From positions 62,001 through 126,000 of the forward strand of contig CACYJU010000006.1 in NCBI GenBank assembly GCA_902774845.1: a stretch of DNA of 64,000 bases, in the 5' to 3' direction. Positions within the stretch are counted from its first letter, which is position 1. The number at the start of each line of letters is the position of its first letter. Below, in pieces: positions 28,615 through 36,726 of this stretch. Made by a program: the position numbers and the translations under genes. The notes under the pieces are model-generated. The model did no database searches and was not told the DNA's origin. It was given only the letters and a program-made list of their open reading frames with translations. Source of the DNA: an uncultured Bacteroidota bacterium (GTDB lineage: Bacteria > Bacteroidota > Bacteroidia > Bacteroidales > P3).

Positions 28615-28931
28615 CTTTTGATTCTTTTTCAGATAACAGTTTCTCATATATAAAACGCAAAAACAATTAAAATCGTACTTTCATTTTTCCCCTTTCATTG
28701 CACTTCTAACTTGAAATTAGGTTCCTCCTTCCTATCATTTTCCTATCATCTCCCTATCACTTACCTATCATCTAACTCCCACTAACCTCCCTATTAATCC
28801 AAACCATTCAACTTTCAAAATTCATAATTCAAAATTAAATCTAACTCCCATCTAACTCCGCACAAGCTCCGCATTCTTTCCCCACTCTATTTCGAAATTC
28901 AATATTCCGAACACGGTCAGGCTTGATTTCA
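28615..28931. other. Leader region rich in short repeated words
   Basis: No gene seen. CCTATCAT and CTAACTCCC words at 28728-28800, then AACTTTCAAAATTCATAATT near 28809 and ATCTAACTCCCATCTAACTC near 28838. These are reverse complements of the word types at 4960-5190. If the promoter at 28937 is used, this is a 310-base untranslated leader of the glycosyltransferase gene. Confidence 0.55.
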
Positions 28932-28936
28932 CGTTG

Positions 28937-28970
28937 CAAAAGTACAACCACCCCATTGCGGTTTACGAAT
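28937..28970 (-). promoter_or_regulatory. Leftward promoter in element 2
   Basis: Minus strand: box ATTCGTAAACCGCAATGG (28970-28953), 8-base spacer, TACTTTTG (28944-28937). Box and spacing equal those in both arms of element 1. Faces the glycosyltransferase gene. Confidence 0.55.
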
Positions 28971-29248
28971 GATTTTGCATTTTTTTTCAAAAAAAACTCC
29001 CCGTAAAACCAACACCCTCTATCTCAGACATCTACCTATACCACATTTACCAGTGTCTCGGAAAACCATTACAGCATTACACCATTACAGTTGTTTTTCA
29101 AGGCTACCAAAACTCAAAAGTAAATTTTATATCTATATATTTATATATATAAATATATAGATATAAGGTATAAATTGGGTTCGGATTGACCTAAATTTTA
29201 ACTGTAATGCTGTAATGGTGTAATGGTAGAGATTTGAAATAGTTTTTG

Positions 29249-29256
29249 TATCTTTG
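29249..29256 (+). promoter_or_regulatory. priA promoter -7 box
   Basis: TATCTTTG followed by CA, 57 bases before the priA ATG, at the right end of element 2. Confidence 0.65.
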
Positions 29257-29312
29257 CATTCGTTCTCGCTCGCCATTTGCTGACGGCAAGCGGCATCAAT
29301 GCATCGTTTTAC

Positions 29313-31775
29313 ATGACTACTCTTTTCGCCGACATAATCATACCTCTGCACCTTCGCTCTACCTTCACCTACCGCATACCGGAGGAGCTGAGGGACCATG
29401 TGAAAGCGGGTCAGCGGGTGGTGGTGCAGTTCGGCGCCAAGAAACTCTACTCGGGCTTGGTGCGCCGCATCCACGAGCGGGTGCCCGACTATCAGGTGAA
29501 ATACATCCTTGCTGTGGTCGACACCGAACCTATCGTGGGCGAGAAACAGATGCAACTGTGGGAATGGATGTCGAAATACTACATGAGCCATATCGGCGAC
29601 GTGATGGCGACGGCTCTCCCCTCGGCCCTACGGCTCGCAAGCGAGTCGATGGTGACCATCCATCCCGACTTCGACGGCGAGCTGTCGACCCTTACGGACA
29701 AGGAGCTGCGGATAATACAACTCCTCACGGATCGTCCCGTCATGTCGGTCAACGACATAAGCATTGCGCTCTCCCTACAGAAGATCATGCCTGTGATAAA
29801 CGGCATGATTGAACGGAGCATACTCATCATGGACGAAGACCTGCAACAGCGGTTCAAGCCGGCCAAGGAGACTTACATCGCTCTTGATCCCTCCTACTCT
29901 AACGAGGCGGCCATAAAAAACCTCTTCGACCAGCTGGAGAAGAAAAAGAGTGCGGAGAAGCAGCTCCACCTCATGTTGCGCTTCATGCAGCTCTCGTCGT
30001 TCGGCAAGAAAGCGGTGGCGAAGAAAGAGCTGATGGCTCAGGACGACTTCTCCCCATCGTCGCTCAACACCCTGGTCAAGAACGGAATTCTCGCAACCGA
30101 AGAACGGTCGAAAAGCCGTTTTGAGCGCTACGACAACATCACCTCGCCAGACACGATAGTCCTCAACGACGAGCAGCAGGCGGCGTACGACTCGATTATG
30201 CGCAACGAGGGCGTCACCCTCCTGCATGGCGTCACCTCGAGCGGCAAGACGGAAGTATACATCAAACTCATACAGGCCACCATCGAACAAGGGCGCCAGG
30301 CGCTGTTCCTCCTTCCGGAGATAGCCCTCACCGCCCAGATAATCAACCGCCTGAAGAAATATTTCGGCGACCGCGTGGGCGTCTACCATTCTCGATTCAG
30401 CCCCAGCCAGCGGGCCGAAGTATGGAACCGGGCTTTCAGCGAATCGGACGAGAACCGTTTCGACCTTCTGGTGGGAGCCCGCAGCGCTCTCTTCCTACCC
30501 TTCCGCGACTTGGGATTGGTTATCGTCGACGAGGAGCACGACTCGTCATACAAACAATACGACCCGTCGCCACGATACAACTGCCGCGATTCAGCCGTAT
30601 ACCTCGCCAACCTGTGGAAAGCGCGTACGGTGCTCGGAAGCGCAACCCCCAGCATCGAATCATACCACAACGCCGAGACGGGAAAATACAATCTGGTGGA
30701 GATGAAACACCGCTACGGCGGACTCCAGCTGCCCGAAGTGCTCTGTGTCGACATGAAAGAGGCTTCGCGGCACAAAGAGGTGACCGGCTACTTCTCCAAC
30801 TTCCTCTCGGGATACATAGCCGAAGCTCTGGAGCGGAAGGAACAGGTGATATTGTTTCAAAACAGAAGAGGCTATTCCCTCAGGGTGGAATGCGACGACT
30901 GCCATTGGACGCCTCAATGTGTCCACTGCGACGTGTCGCTGGTGTACCACAAATCCACCAACGCCATGCGTTGCCACTACTGTGGGCACACGATCCCCCT
31001 ACCGTCACAATGTCCCGTATGCGGAAGCAAGAACATCAAGACGAAAGGATTCGGTACAGAGCGTATCGAGGACGAGATCGCACAACTCTTCCCTTCCGCG
31101 CGTGTTGCACGTATGGATCTTGACACCACTCAGTCGAAGAACCGTCACCTAGAGATAATAACCGACTTTGAAGATCGCAAGATAGACATCCTCGTAGGAA
31201 CCCAGATGGTGACCAAAGGACTGGATTTCGACAACGTCAGCGTGGTCGGAATACTTTCAGCCGACAACCTGATAAACTTCCCCGATTTCCGTTCCTTTGA
31301 ACGCAGTTTCCAACAGATGATGCAAGTGGCTGGCCGAGCTGGCCGTCACGGACATCAAGGCAAGGTCATAATACAGACCTACAACCCTTGGCACCAAGCC
31401 GTACGCAACGTCATCGACAACGACTACAACGAGATGTATCGCTCCCAGATAGCCGAACGACGCGTATTCCGCTACCCTCCGTTCAGCAAGCTGATAGAGA
31501 TCACCCTACGCAGCCGTGAGGAAGAGCTGCTCAACACGTCTGCCGCCAACTACGCATCCCGCCTGCGTGAGAAACTCGACACACGTGTGATAGGACCCGA
31601 ATATCCAAGCGTGAGCCGCGTGCGTGGCTATTACATCAAGAGAGTCATCATAAGAGTAGAGCTCTCCGACGGCCTATCCTACGTAAAAGAGATCATAACC
31701 GACATCACCGAGCAGTTCCTCTCCGAAAAGGAATTCCACTCCGTGAAGATCCACTTCAACCCCGATCCGCAATAA
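29313..31775 (+). CDS. priA: Primosomal replication-restart helicase PriA
   Basis: 820 residues from the ATG at 29313 (MTTLFADIIIPLHLRSTFTY, the normal PriA start). N-terminal fork-binding domain, then superfamily 2 helicase with Walker A GVTSSGKTE near residue 306, DEEHD box near 405, GSATPS, and eight zinc-binding cysteines between about 530 and 575 (CDDCHWTPQCVHC, MRCHYCGHTI, QCPVCGS), then VGTQMVTKGLDF and QVAGRAGRHG. Reloads the replisome at stalled forks. Transcribed alone. Confidence 0.97.
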   Translation: MTTLFADIIIPLHLRSTFTYRIPEELRDHVKAGQRVVVQFGAKKLYSGLVRRIHERVPDYQVKYILAVVDTEPIVGEKQMQLWEWMSKYYMSHIGDVMATALPSALRLASESMVTIHPDFDGELSTLTDKELRIIQLLTDRPVMSVNDISIALSLQKIMPVINGMIERSILIMDEDLQQRFKPAKETYIALDPSYSNEAAIKNLFDQLEKKKSAEKQLHLMLRFMQLSSFGKKAVAKKELMAQDDFSPSSLNTLVKNGILATEERSKSRFERYDNITSPDTIVLNDEQQAAYDSIMRNEGVTLLHGVTSSGKTEVYIKLIQATIEQGRQALFLLPEIALTAQIINRLKKYFGDRVGVYHSRFSPSQRAEVWNRAFSESDENRFDLLVGARSALFLPFRDLGLVIVDEEHDSSYKQYDPSPRYNCRDSAVYLANLWKARTVLGSATPSIESYHNAETGKYNLVEMKHRYGGLQLPEVLCVDMKEASRHKEVTGYFSNFLSGYIAEALERKEQVILFQNRRGYSLRVECDDCHWTPQCVHCDVSLVYHKSTNAMRCHYCGHTIPLPSQCPVCGSKNIKTKGFGTERIEDEIAQLFPSARVARMDLDTTQSKNRHLEIITDFEDRKIDILVGTQMVTKGLDFDNVSVVGILSADNLINFPDFRSFERSFQQMMQVAGRAGRHGHQGKVIIQTYNPWHQAVRNVIDNDYNEMYRSQIAERRVFRYPPFSKLIEITLRSREEELLNTSAANYASRLREKLDTRVIGPEYPSVSRVRGYYIKRVIIRVELSDGLSYVKEIITDITEQFLSEKEFHSVKIHFNPDPQ

Positions 31776-31784
31776 AAGAGAAAC

Positions 31785-31832
31785 GCTCCAATGATGAGTG
31801 CTAACACGCACTAATTTCATTGGAGCATTTTT
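31785..31832 (+). terminator. Terminator after priA
   Basis: Ten-pair perfect stem GCTCCAATGA / TCATTGGAGC enclosing an inner AGTGC/GCACT stem, followed by ATTTTTATT. Probably also serves the convergent barrel gene, whose stop is at 31855. Confidence 0.85.
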
Positions 31833-31854
31833 ATTAACGATATTCAATTTTTCC

Positions 31855-32637
31855 CTATCTCCTGCCGTGATAACGGGCTTTCTCGTTGATGGGGATGTAG
31901 TATCCGAACGAGAGCATGTAGCTCAAGTTGTTACCTCCGGGAACGGTGACTTTCATCTTCTCGTCATTAGAAACCTGACGCTCTATGATCCTAACAGCGT
32001 CATCCTCAGGTTTGATTGGCACGAAGCCGAAGTCAAAGATAAAGTCAATCATGAACTGACGGTAGTGGTATCCCAAAGCAACCACCACGTCGGCATCGAA
32101 GCGACGGATATACTTGAATGACTTGCGAGCTGCATAATCCTCGTCAGCAAAGTTGTCGTTGCTGGAGTTGGCGTGTGGATTATATGGTGAAATCTGGCGG
32201 TTGCGATACTCTCCAAACAAACCAGCACTAAAGGCTGGGCCTACCATAAAATTGACATAATGTCCGGCACGGCGCACCGGAATCTCATACTTGAAACCAA
32301 GCAGAACGGGAATCTGCGCGTAGTAGTTATGATAGTACGACTCTCTTATTGTGAGATTGTTATCCTCGTTGATAAGTTCCTGAAGGTTGCCGCCGCTACG
32401 ACGGAAGTTGACTCCAAACTGGAGGTAGAGGTTGGTGTTCCAGGCAATCTTGGCGTTCTCAAAGCCATAATCGACAAATATTCCTGCAGCACCACCAAAG
32501 ACAGGCGATACAGACGAAATATCGTCAAAGATATGCGATGCGCCGGCTCCCACTCTAAATCCATACCGTGCCCACTGAGCCTGAGCCGTAAAACCGACTA
32601 AAAGCAGTAAAGTTATGGTAAGTATAATTCGCTTCAT
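31855..32637 (-). CDS. Outer membrane beta-barrel protein, PorT-like family
   Basis: 260 residues with a signal peptide ending TAQAQ, then alternating hydrophobic/polar strands rich in Tyr, Phe and Gly (YGFRVGAGASHIF, IPVLLGFKYEIPV, YVNFMVGPAFSAGLFGEY, VVALGYHYRQFMIDFIFDFG) and a C-terminal barrel strand. This fits the PF13568-type outer membrane barrels of Bacteroidota that include PorT of the T9SS; true PorT function cannot be claimed. The start ATG at 32637 follows a purine-poor AAAAAA tract. Confidence 0.8.
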   Translation of the reverse strand: MKRIILTITLLLLVGFTAQAQWARYGFRVGAGASHIFDDISSVSPVFGGAAGIFVDYGFENAKIAWNTNLYLQFGVNFRRSGGNLQELINEDNNLTIRESYYHNYYAQIPVLLGFKYEIPVRRAGHYVNFMVGPAFSAGLFGEYRNRQISPYNPHANSSNDNFADEDYAARKSFKYIRRFDADVVVALGYHYRQFMIDFIFDFGFVPIKPEDDAVRIIERQVSNDEKMKVTVPGGNNLSYMLSFGYYIPINEKARYHGRR

Positions 32638-32768
32638 CAAAAAAATTCAGTTTCAAGTGTATACTCCGCTCGTAACGAAACGCAAAGATACAAATTAAAA
32701 CGCAAAGTGCATACTTTTTCGCAAACTATTTTTTATTTTAATACCAAATAACGCTAAAACACAAGCAT

Positions 32769-34949
32769 TTACAGATTATGTAAAATATAATCTGTCATCA
32801 GTTGGTAGAGGTTCAATCGGGTGTTTCCGCCATAGATGGAGTGGTTTTTGTTGGGATAGAGACGGAATTCGAACTGCTTGCCCGCCTTCTCCAAAGCCGA
32901 GATCATATCCATCGAATTCTGAACATGGACATTGTCGTCGCCGGTACCGTGAATGAGGAGGTAGTTGCCCTTGAGCCGGTCGGCGAAGTTGAGGGGCGAG
33001 TTGTCGTCGTAACCTTTGGCGTTGTCTTTGGGAAGGGCAAGGAAACGCTCGGTGTAGATGTTGTCGTAGTAGCGCCAAGTGATGACGGGGGCGACGGCGA
33101 TGGCGGTCTTGAAGACATCGTTGCCTTTGAGGATGGCGAGCGACGAGAGGTAGCCGCCGAAACTCCAACCCCAGATGCCGATGCGGTCTTTGTCGACCCA
33201 GCTCTGCTGACCGAGCCAGCGGGCAGCTTCGATAGCATCTTCACACTCCATACGTCCGAGGTCCTTGTAGGTCTGCTTCTTGAAGTCGGCACCACGACCG
33301 CCTGTACCGCGACCGTCGAAGCAGAAGACCACATAGCCCTTGCTGGCGAGCATGTGGTACCAGTAATAGTCGCTGTAGCCGTAGGAGTTGGTTACCTGCT
33401 GGTTGCCAGGACCACCATAGACGTAGATGAGGACGGGATATTTCTTGTTCTGGTCGAAGTCGGCGGGAGTGATGGTGTAGCAGTTGAGGCTGGTGCCGCC
33501 AGAGGTGGTGAAGGTGCTGAACTGCTTGTGGCAAGTGCCGTAGTCTTTCATCTTGGCTTGCAGGGAGGCGTTGTCGACGAGAGTCTTGACCAGCTTGCCC
33601 TGAGCGTTGAAGAGCGAATAGACGGGAGCCGCGTTGGCGTTGCTGTAAACGGTAATATAGTATTTGCAGCCGTTGCTGAAAGTGGCGCTATAGGTGCCCA
33701 AGCCACTATGATTGAGACATTGTTTCTTCTTGCCGTCGAAGCCTATCTTGTAGAGGTCGGTATTGACGGAGTTGCTCTCCTTCGAGGTGTAGTAGATGGT
33801 GTTGTTCTTCGTGTCCACGCCACAGACGGCCTTCACCTCCCAGTAGCCGGAGGTTATCTGGCGGATGAGCTTTCCTGTGATCACGTCATAGAGGTAGATG
33901 TGGCGGTAGCCGTCGCGCTCGCTGGTGATGAGCATCTGCTGCTTGGCACTCTTGCCGTTGCCTACGGAGAGGAACTGCCAAGTGTCGGGGACTTCGACAT
34001 AGGTGTCGTTCTGCTCCTCGTAGAGAGCACGACCTCTGGTTTCGTCGCCGAACTGAACGGTTGCGATCAACATGTGGTTCTGCAGACGGTTCATGAGCAT
34101 GTAAGCCAGATTGTCGTTGCCCGCCCATTGGAAACGCGGAATGTATTCCCACTCGTCGGAGGTGGAGACGCAACATTGAGAATGGTTTTTATCAAGGCTG
34201 TACATCCAGAGCTGGACCTTCGAGTTGTCCTCGCCAGCCTTGGGGTATTTGTAGGTGTAGTTCTCGGGATAGAGGTCGCCCCACATCTGCATGGTGTATT
34301 CGGGCACCTGCGACTCGTCGAAGCGGTAGTAGGCGATGCGCTTGGAGTCGGAGCTCCAGGCGAAACCTTTAGTGATAGCGAACTCCTCCTCGTAAACCCA
34401 GTCGGTGGTGCCGTAGATGATGGAGTTCATCTTGCCGTCGGAGGTTATGGCGTGCTCCTCGAGAGAGTTGATGTCCATCCAGAAGAGGTTGTTGTCGCGC
34501 ACGTAAGCCACCTTGGTGCCGTCGGGCGAGAAGGCGGTGAGGCGTTGCTTGCCGCCATTGGTGATGCAACGAGCGGAACCTTTTTCTCGATCATAGACAT
34601 AATAGGTGGAGACGCCGCTATGACGGTAGATGGGTTCGAACTCAGATTCGAGGAGGATGAGACGCTCGTCGGCGGAGAACTCGTAGCCCTCGACAGCAGG
34701 CATATCGCCCAGCGAGGAGAATTCGAGGATGGTGGATTCCTTCTCACCAGAGGCGTAGCTGTAGCAGTCGATACCCGAGCGGGTGAGGACGGAGTAGTGC
34801 TCGCCGTCGTTCATGGAGCGGATGTTGGAGATACCCTCCACGCGGAAGGTGCCGTTCTGCCAGATGTCCTCAAGGGTGATGTGTTTGGTTTGAGCGGAAA
34901 GAGAAGAGGCGACAGCCACGAGGGCCAGTAAGGTGAGTTGTTTTTTCAT
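32769..34949 (-). CDS. Dipeptidyl peptidase IV (S9B serine peptidase)
   Basis: 726 residues, signal peptide ending SSLSAQ, so periplasmic or surface. N-terminal eight-bladed propeller with the substrate-gripping EE pair in DWVYEEEFA, C-terminal alpha/beta hydrolase with nucleophile Ser596 in GWSFGG, acid Asp in HGTGDDNVH and His in NKNHSIYGG. Cleaves X-Pro dipeptides from peptide N-termini, feeding on protein. Lies just after the tRNA-Ser terminator; no separate promoter is obvious, so read-through may contribute. Confidence 0.95.
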   Translation of the reverse strand: MKKQLTLLALVAVASSLSAQTKHITLEDIWQNGTFRVEGISNIRSMNDGEHYSVLTRSGIDCYSYASGEKESTILEFSSLGDMPAVEGYEFSADERLILLESEFEPIYRHSGVSTYYVYDREKGSARCITNGGKQRLTAFSPDGTKVAYVRDNNLFWMDINSLEEHAITSDGKMNSIIYGTTDWVYEEEFAITKGFAWSSDSKRIAYYRFDESQVPEYTMQMWGDLYPENYTYKYPKAGEDNSKVQLWMYSLDKNHSQCCVSTSDEWEYIPRFQWAGNDNLAYMLMNRLQNHMLIATVQFGDETRGRALYEEQNDTYVEVPDTWQFLSVGNGKSAKQQMLITSERDGYRHIYLYDVITGKLIRQITSGYWEVKAVCGVDTKNNTIYYTSKESNSVNTDLYKIGFDGKKKQCLNHSGLGTYSATFSNGCKYYITVYSNANAAPVYSLFNAQGKLVKTLVDNASLQAKMKDYGTCHKQFSTFTTSGGTSLNCYTITPADFDQNKKYPVLIYVYGGPGNQQVTNSYGYSDYYWYHMLASKGYVVFCFDGRGTGGRGADFKKQTYKDLGRMECEDAIEAARWLGQQSWVDKDRIGIWGWSFGGYLSSLAILKGNDVFKTAIAVAPVITWRYYDNIYTERFLALPKDNAKGYDDNSPLNFADRLKGNYLLIHGTGDDNVHVQNSMDMISALEKAGKQFEFRLYPNKNHSIYGGNTRLNLYQLMTDYILHNL

Positions 34950-34973
34950 ATTATGGTGAATTGTTTTTGAACT

Positions 34974-35003
34974 AAAAACCCCAACCGACAATGTCAGTTG
35001 GGG
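34974..35003 (-). terminator. Terminator after tRNA-Ser
   Basis: Minus strand CCCCAACTGACA / TGTCGGTTGGGG stem (one mismatch) followed by five T, four bases after the tRNA 3' end. Confidence 0.85.
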
Positions 35004-35007
35004 TCAG

Positions 35008-35095
35008 CGGAGAGAAAGGGATTCGAACCCTTGGACCCCAAAAAGAGGTCAACGGTTTTCGAGACCGCCCCGTTCGACCACTCCGGCATCTCTCC
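35008..35095 (-). tRNA. tRNA-Ser, anticodon CGA
   Basis: 88 bases. Acceptor GGAGAGA (35095-35089) pairs with TCTCTCC (complement of 35009-35015); anticodon arm GCGGT-CTCGAAA-ACCGT gives CGA; long variable arm (TTGACCTCTTTTTGGGGTCCA region) as in class II tRNAs; T arm AAGGGTTCGAATCCCTT. CCA is not encoded. Reads UCG codons. Confidence 0.95.
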
Positions 35096-35153
35096 GTGTA
35101 TTTCATCACTTTAGGGGATTAGAACTCAGATTCCCCTGTCTCGAAAACGGTTG

Positions 35154-35161
35154 CAAAGATA
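35154..35161 (-). promoter_or_regulatory. tRNA-Ser promoter -7 box
   Basis: Minus strand TATCTTTG followed by CAACC, 58 bases upstream of the tRNA. Confidence 0.6.
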
Positions 35162-35210
35162 CATTTTTTTTTTAATCTGCCAGATTTATTTTAAAATTAG
35201 TGGTGCTTAA

Positions 35211-36578
35211 TCAATCGGCAAGTTTGGTTTTCAGGATAGACAGCTCTTCGGGGGAGAGGTTGTGCTCGGGGAAGAGTGTTTTCAGGCTTACCTGCTCGCC
35301 GGAATACTCGAAAGCTTTTAGGAGCTTGGGGGCGTTGCCGTCGGTGTACCATCTTTGTTTCGCCATCATGAGGGCGGTATTCACCTCGCTTATGGTGCCG
35401 ACACACTCGAAGGGCTTGCTCTCGGTATGGCCGGTGAGCTCCTCGAAGAAGCCACGCAGCTCACAGTCGTCGAGCATGGATTTGCCGAAGATGGAGTTCA
35501 ACGTCTCGGGTTCGATGAAGGGCGACAATATAATATAGGCAAAGAGGCATTTGGCACATCGGCCGCACCAGATGTCCTGCTTGCTTCCGGCATTGCAGCT
35601 CTTGAAGACATCGAAATATTTTTTTTCTTGTGAGAAAAGCTTGGCTATCTGCAGCTCGCTGAGGGGACGGAGATAGCTGAAGTAGTTGACATCCGGCGTG
35701 ACATATCGAGAGACGTAACGGCGGAAGTCGTCCTCGAACTCGAGGCTTTTAGAATACTGATGGTTGACCGAACTGCCCGCGACGGTGGACTCATTGGCGC
35801 TATTCTCGTTGGAGAGCGCCACATTGCGCACACCCGAGAGGGTGGCGGCCAGAAGCGTGTAGAAGGCCAGCATAGCCGAGAAGGGGGTGTGGCCGTTAAG
35901 GCACCCTTTGGCGTTGAGGTCGAGCAAGAGCGGGTCGATGCGACGGTTGATGACGAGAGTTTCTTCTTGAGAGAAGCCGCCCCTCTCGGCACAGAGGGTG
36001 GTGGCTCCACGAGGATTCATGATGAGAGGGCGCACCCCACGAGGACGAAGCGCCTCAAGTGTGACAACCGAATCCTTGCCACCTCCGATGGGGACGAGGT
36101 AGTTGGTTATTGCTTGAGTGCTTGATGGCTTGAGTGCTTGAGTGGCTTGCCCGCTAACTGCTGACTGCGGATTGCTCACAATCGTCATGAATTCGTCCAG
36201 CGAGGCGTGGATGCCGTTGGTATAGAAGAACTCACCCAAGCCATTGAAGTAGATCTTCTTCCAGAAGCGGATCTGCTCGTCGTCGAGACTGTGGGGCAGC
36301 ACCCGCACCACAGGAGGACAGACGCACTTCCAGTAGCTCACCAACTCTATCATGCCGATATTGAACACGAGGGTGTCTATCAGCTCCTTCGGCTGGTTGA
36401 AGTCGAGGAAGGGGCGACGAGGTATGGCGGCTGTGGGTCGGAAGACTATCTTGTCGTTCAAGCGGAAGGCGAACTCCAGCTTGAGCCCTTCGGCGTCGAC
36501 GGAATAGGAGTAGCTCTCGTAAACCATCTCGCCGAAGGTGAGCCGATAGGTGTTATATTTCTTCTGATTGCTGGCCAC
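35211..36578 (-). CDS. PP-loop ATPase family protein, possibly MurL-like
   Basis: 455 residues, GTG start at 36578 (36578-36576). Centre has a PP-loop VPIGGGKDSVVTLEAL, then ALSNENSANESTVAG, a basic/acidic region and a WCGRCAKCLFAY motif, i.e. an ATP-using adenylating enzyme fold. The arrangement resembles MurL, the UDP-MurNAc-L-Ala-L-Glu epimerase of Xanthomonas, and its relatives; I cannot confirm this. Odd: about 23 residues just before the PP-loop (NPQSAVSGQATQALK, then PSSTQAITN) are encoded by dispersed repeat words (36106-36177). Directly upstream are two tandem repeat tracts. Confidence 0.7.
   Translation of the reverse strand: MASNQKKYNTYRLTFGEMVYESYSYSVDAEGLKLEFAFRLNDKIVFRPTAAIPRRPFLDFNQPKELIDTLVFNIGMIELVSYWKCVCPPVVRVLPHSLDDEQIRFWKKIYFNGLGEFFYTNGIHASLDEFMTIVSNPQSAVSGQATQALKPSSTQAITNYLVPIGGGKDSVVTLEALRPRGVRPLIMNPRGATTLCAERGGFSQEETLVINRRIDPLLLDLNAKGCLNGHTPFSAMLAFYTLLAATLSGVRNVALSNENSANESTVAGSSVNHQYSKSLEFEDDFRRYVSRYVTPDVNYFSYLRPLSELQIAKLFSQEKKYFDVFKSCNAGSKQDIWCGRCAKCLFAYIILSPFIEPETLNSIFGKSMLDDCELRGFFEELTGHTESKPFECVGTISEVNTALMMAKQRWYTDGNAPKLLKAFEYSGEQVSLKTLFPEHNLSPEELSILKTKLAD
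36106..36177 (-). repeat. Repeat words inserted in the PP-loop gene
   Basis: Minus strand: CAGTCAGCAGTTAG words followed by CACTCAAGCA / CATCAAGCA words, the same pair of word types found between genes at 20809-20857. Length 72 bases, a multiple of three, so the frame is kept. Confidence 0.75.
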
Positions 36579-36584
36579 AGGAGT

Positions 36585-36650
36585 GGTTAATGGTTAATGG
36601 TTAATGGTTAATGGTTAATGGTTAATGGTTAATGGTTAATGGTTAATGGT
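36585..36650. repeat. Tandem 7-bp repeat, GGTTAAT x9
   Basis: About 9.4 exact copies of GGTTAAT, ending seven bases before the GTG of the PP-loop gene, i.e. over its ribosome-binding region. Confidence 0.97.
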
Positions 36651-36682
36651 GGTTGATAGGTTGATAGGTTGATAGGTTGATA
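36651..36682. repeat. Tandem 8-bp repeat, GGTTGATA x4
   Basis: Four exact copies of GGTTGATA directly adjoining the 7-bp tract. Confidence 0.97.
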
Positions 36683-36726
36683 AGGGAACGGGTTATGGGT
36701 TCAAGTGTTGGTTCGCCTGAGGGGGT

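Larger units (their letters stand above)
28932..29260. repeat. Inverted-repeat intergenic element 2 with outward promoters
   Basis: Same plan as the element at 5192-5533. Left end: GCAAAAGTACAACCA then CCATTGCGGTTTACGAAT (28936-28970). Words CATTACAG/CATTACAC at 29065-29092, inverted words CTGTAATG/GTGTAATG at 29200-29227, and a perfect 40-base A/T-rich palindrome between them at 29127-29166. Outward promoters at 28937 (minus) and 29249 (plus) serve the glycosyltransferase-lepB side and priA. Confidence 0.75.

Noticed and set aside
32802..34931. 709-codon open frame opposite the DPP-IV gene
   Set aside because: Antisense shadow of a well-supported peptidase gene; valine/glycine/glutamate-rich nonsense composition, no start signal.
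36585..36682. CRISPR array
   Set aside because: Units of 7 and 8 bases directly adjoining one another with no spacers, and no cas genes in the window.
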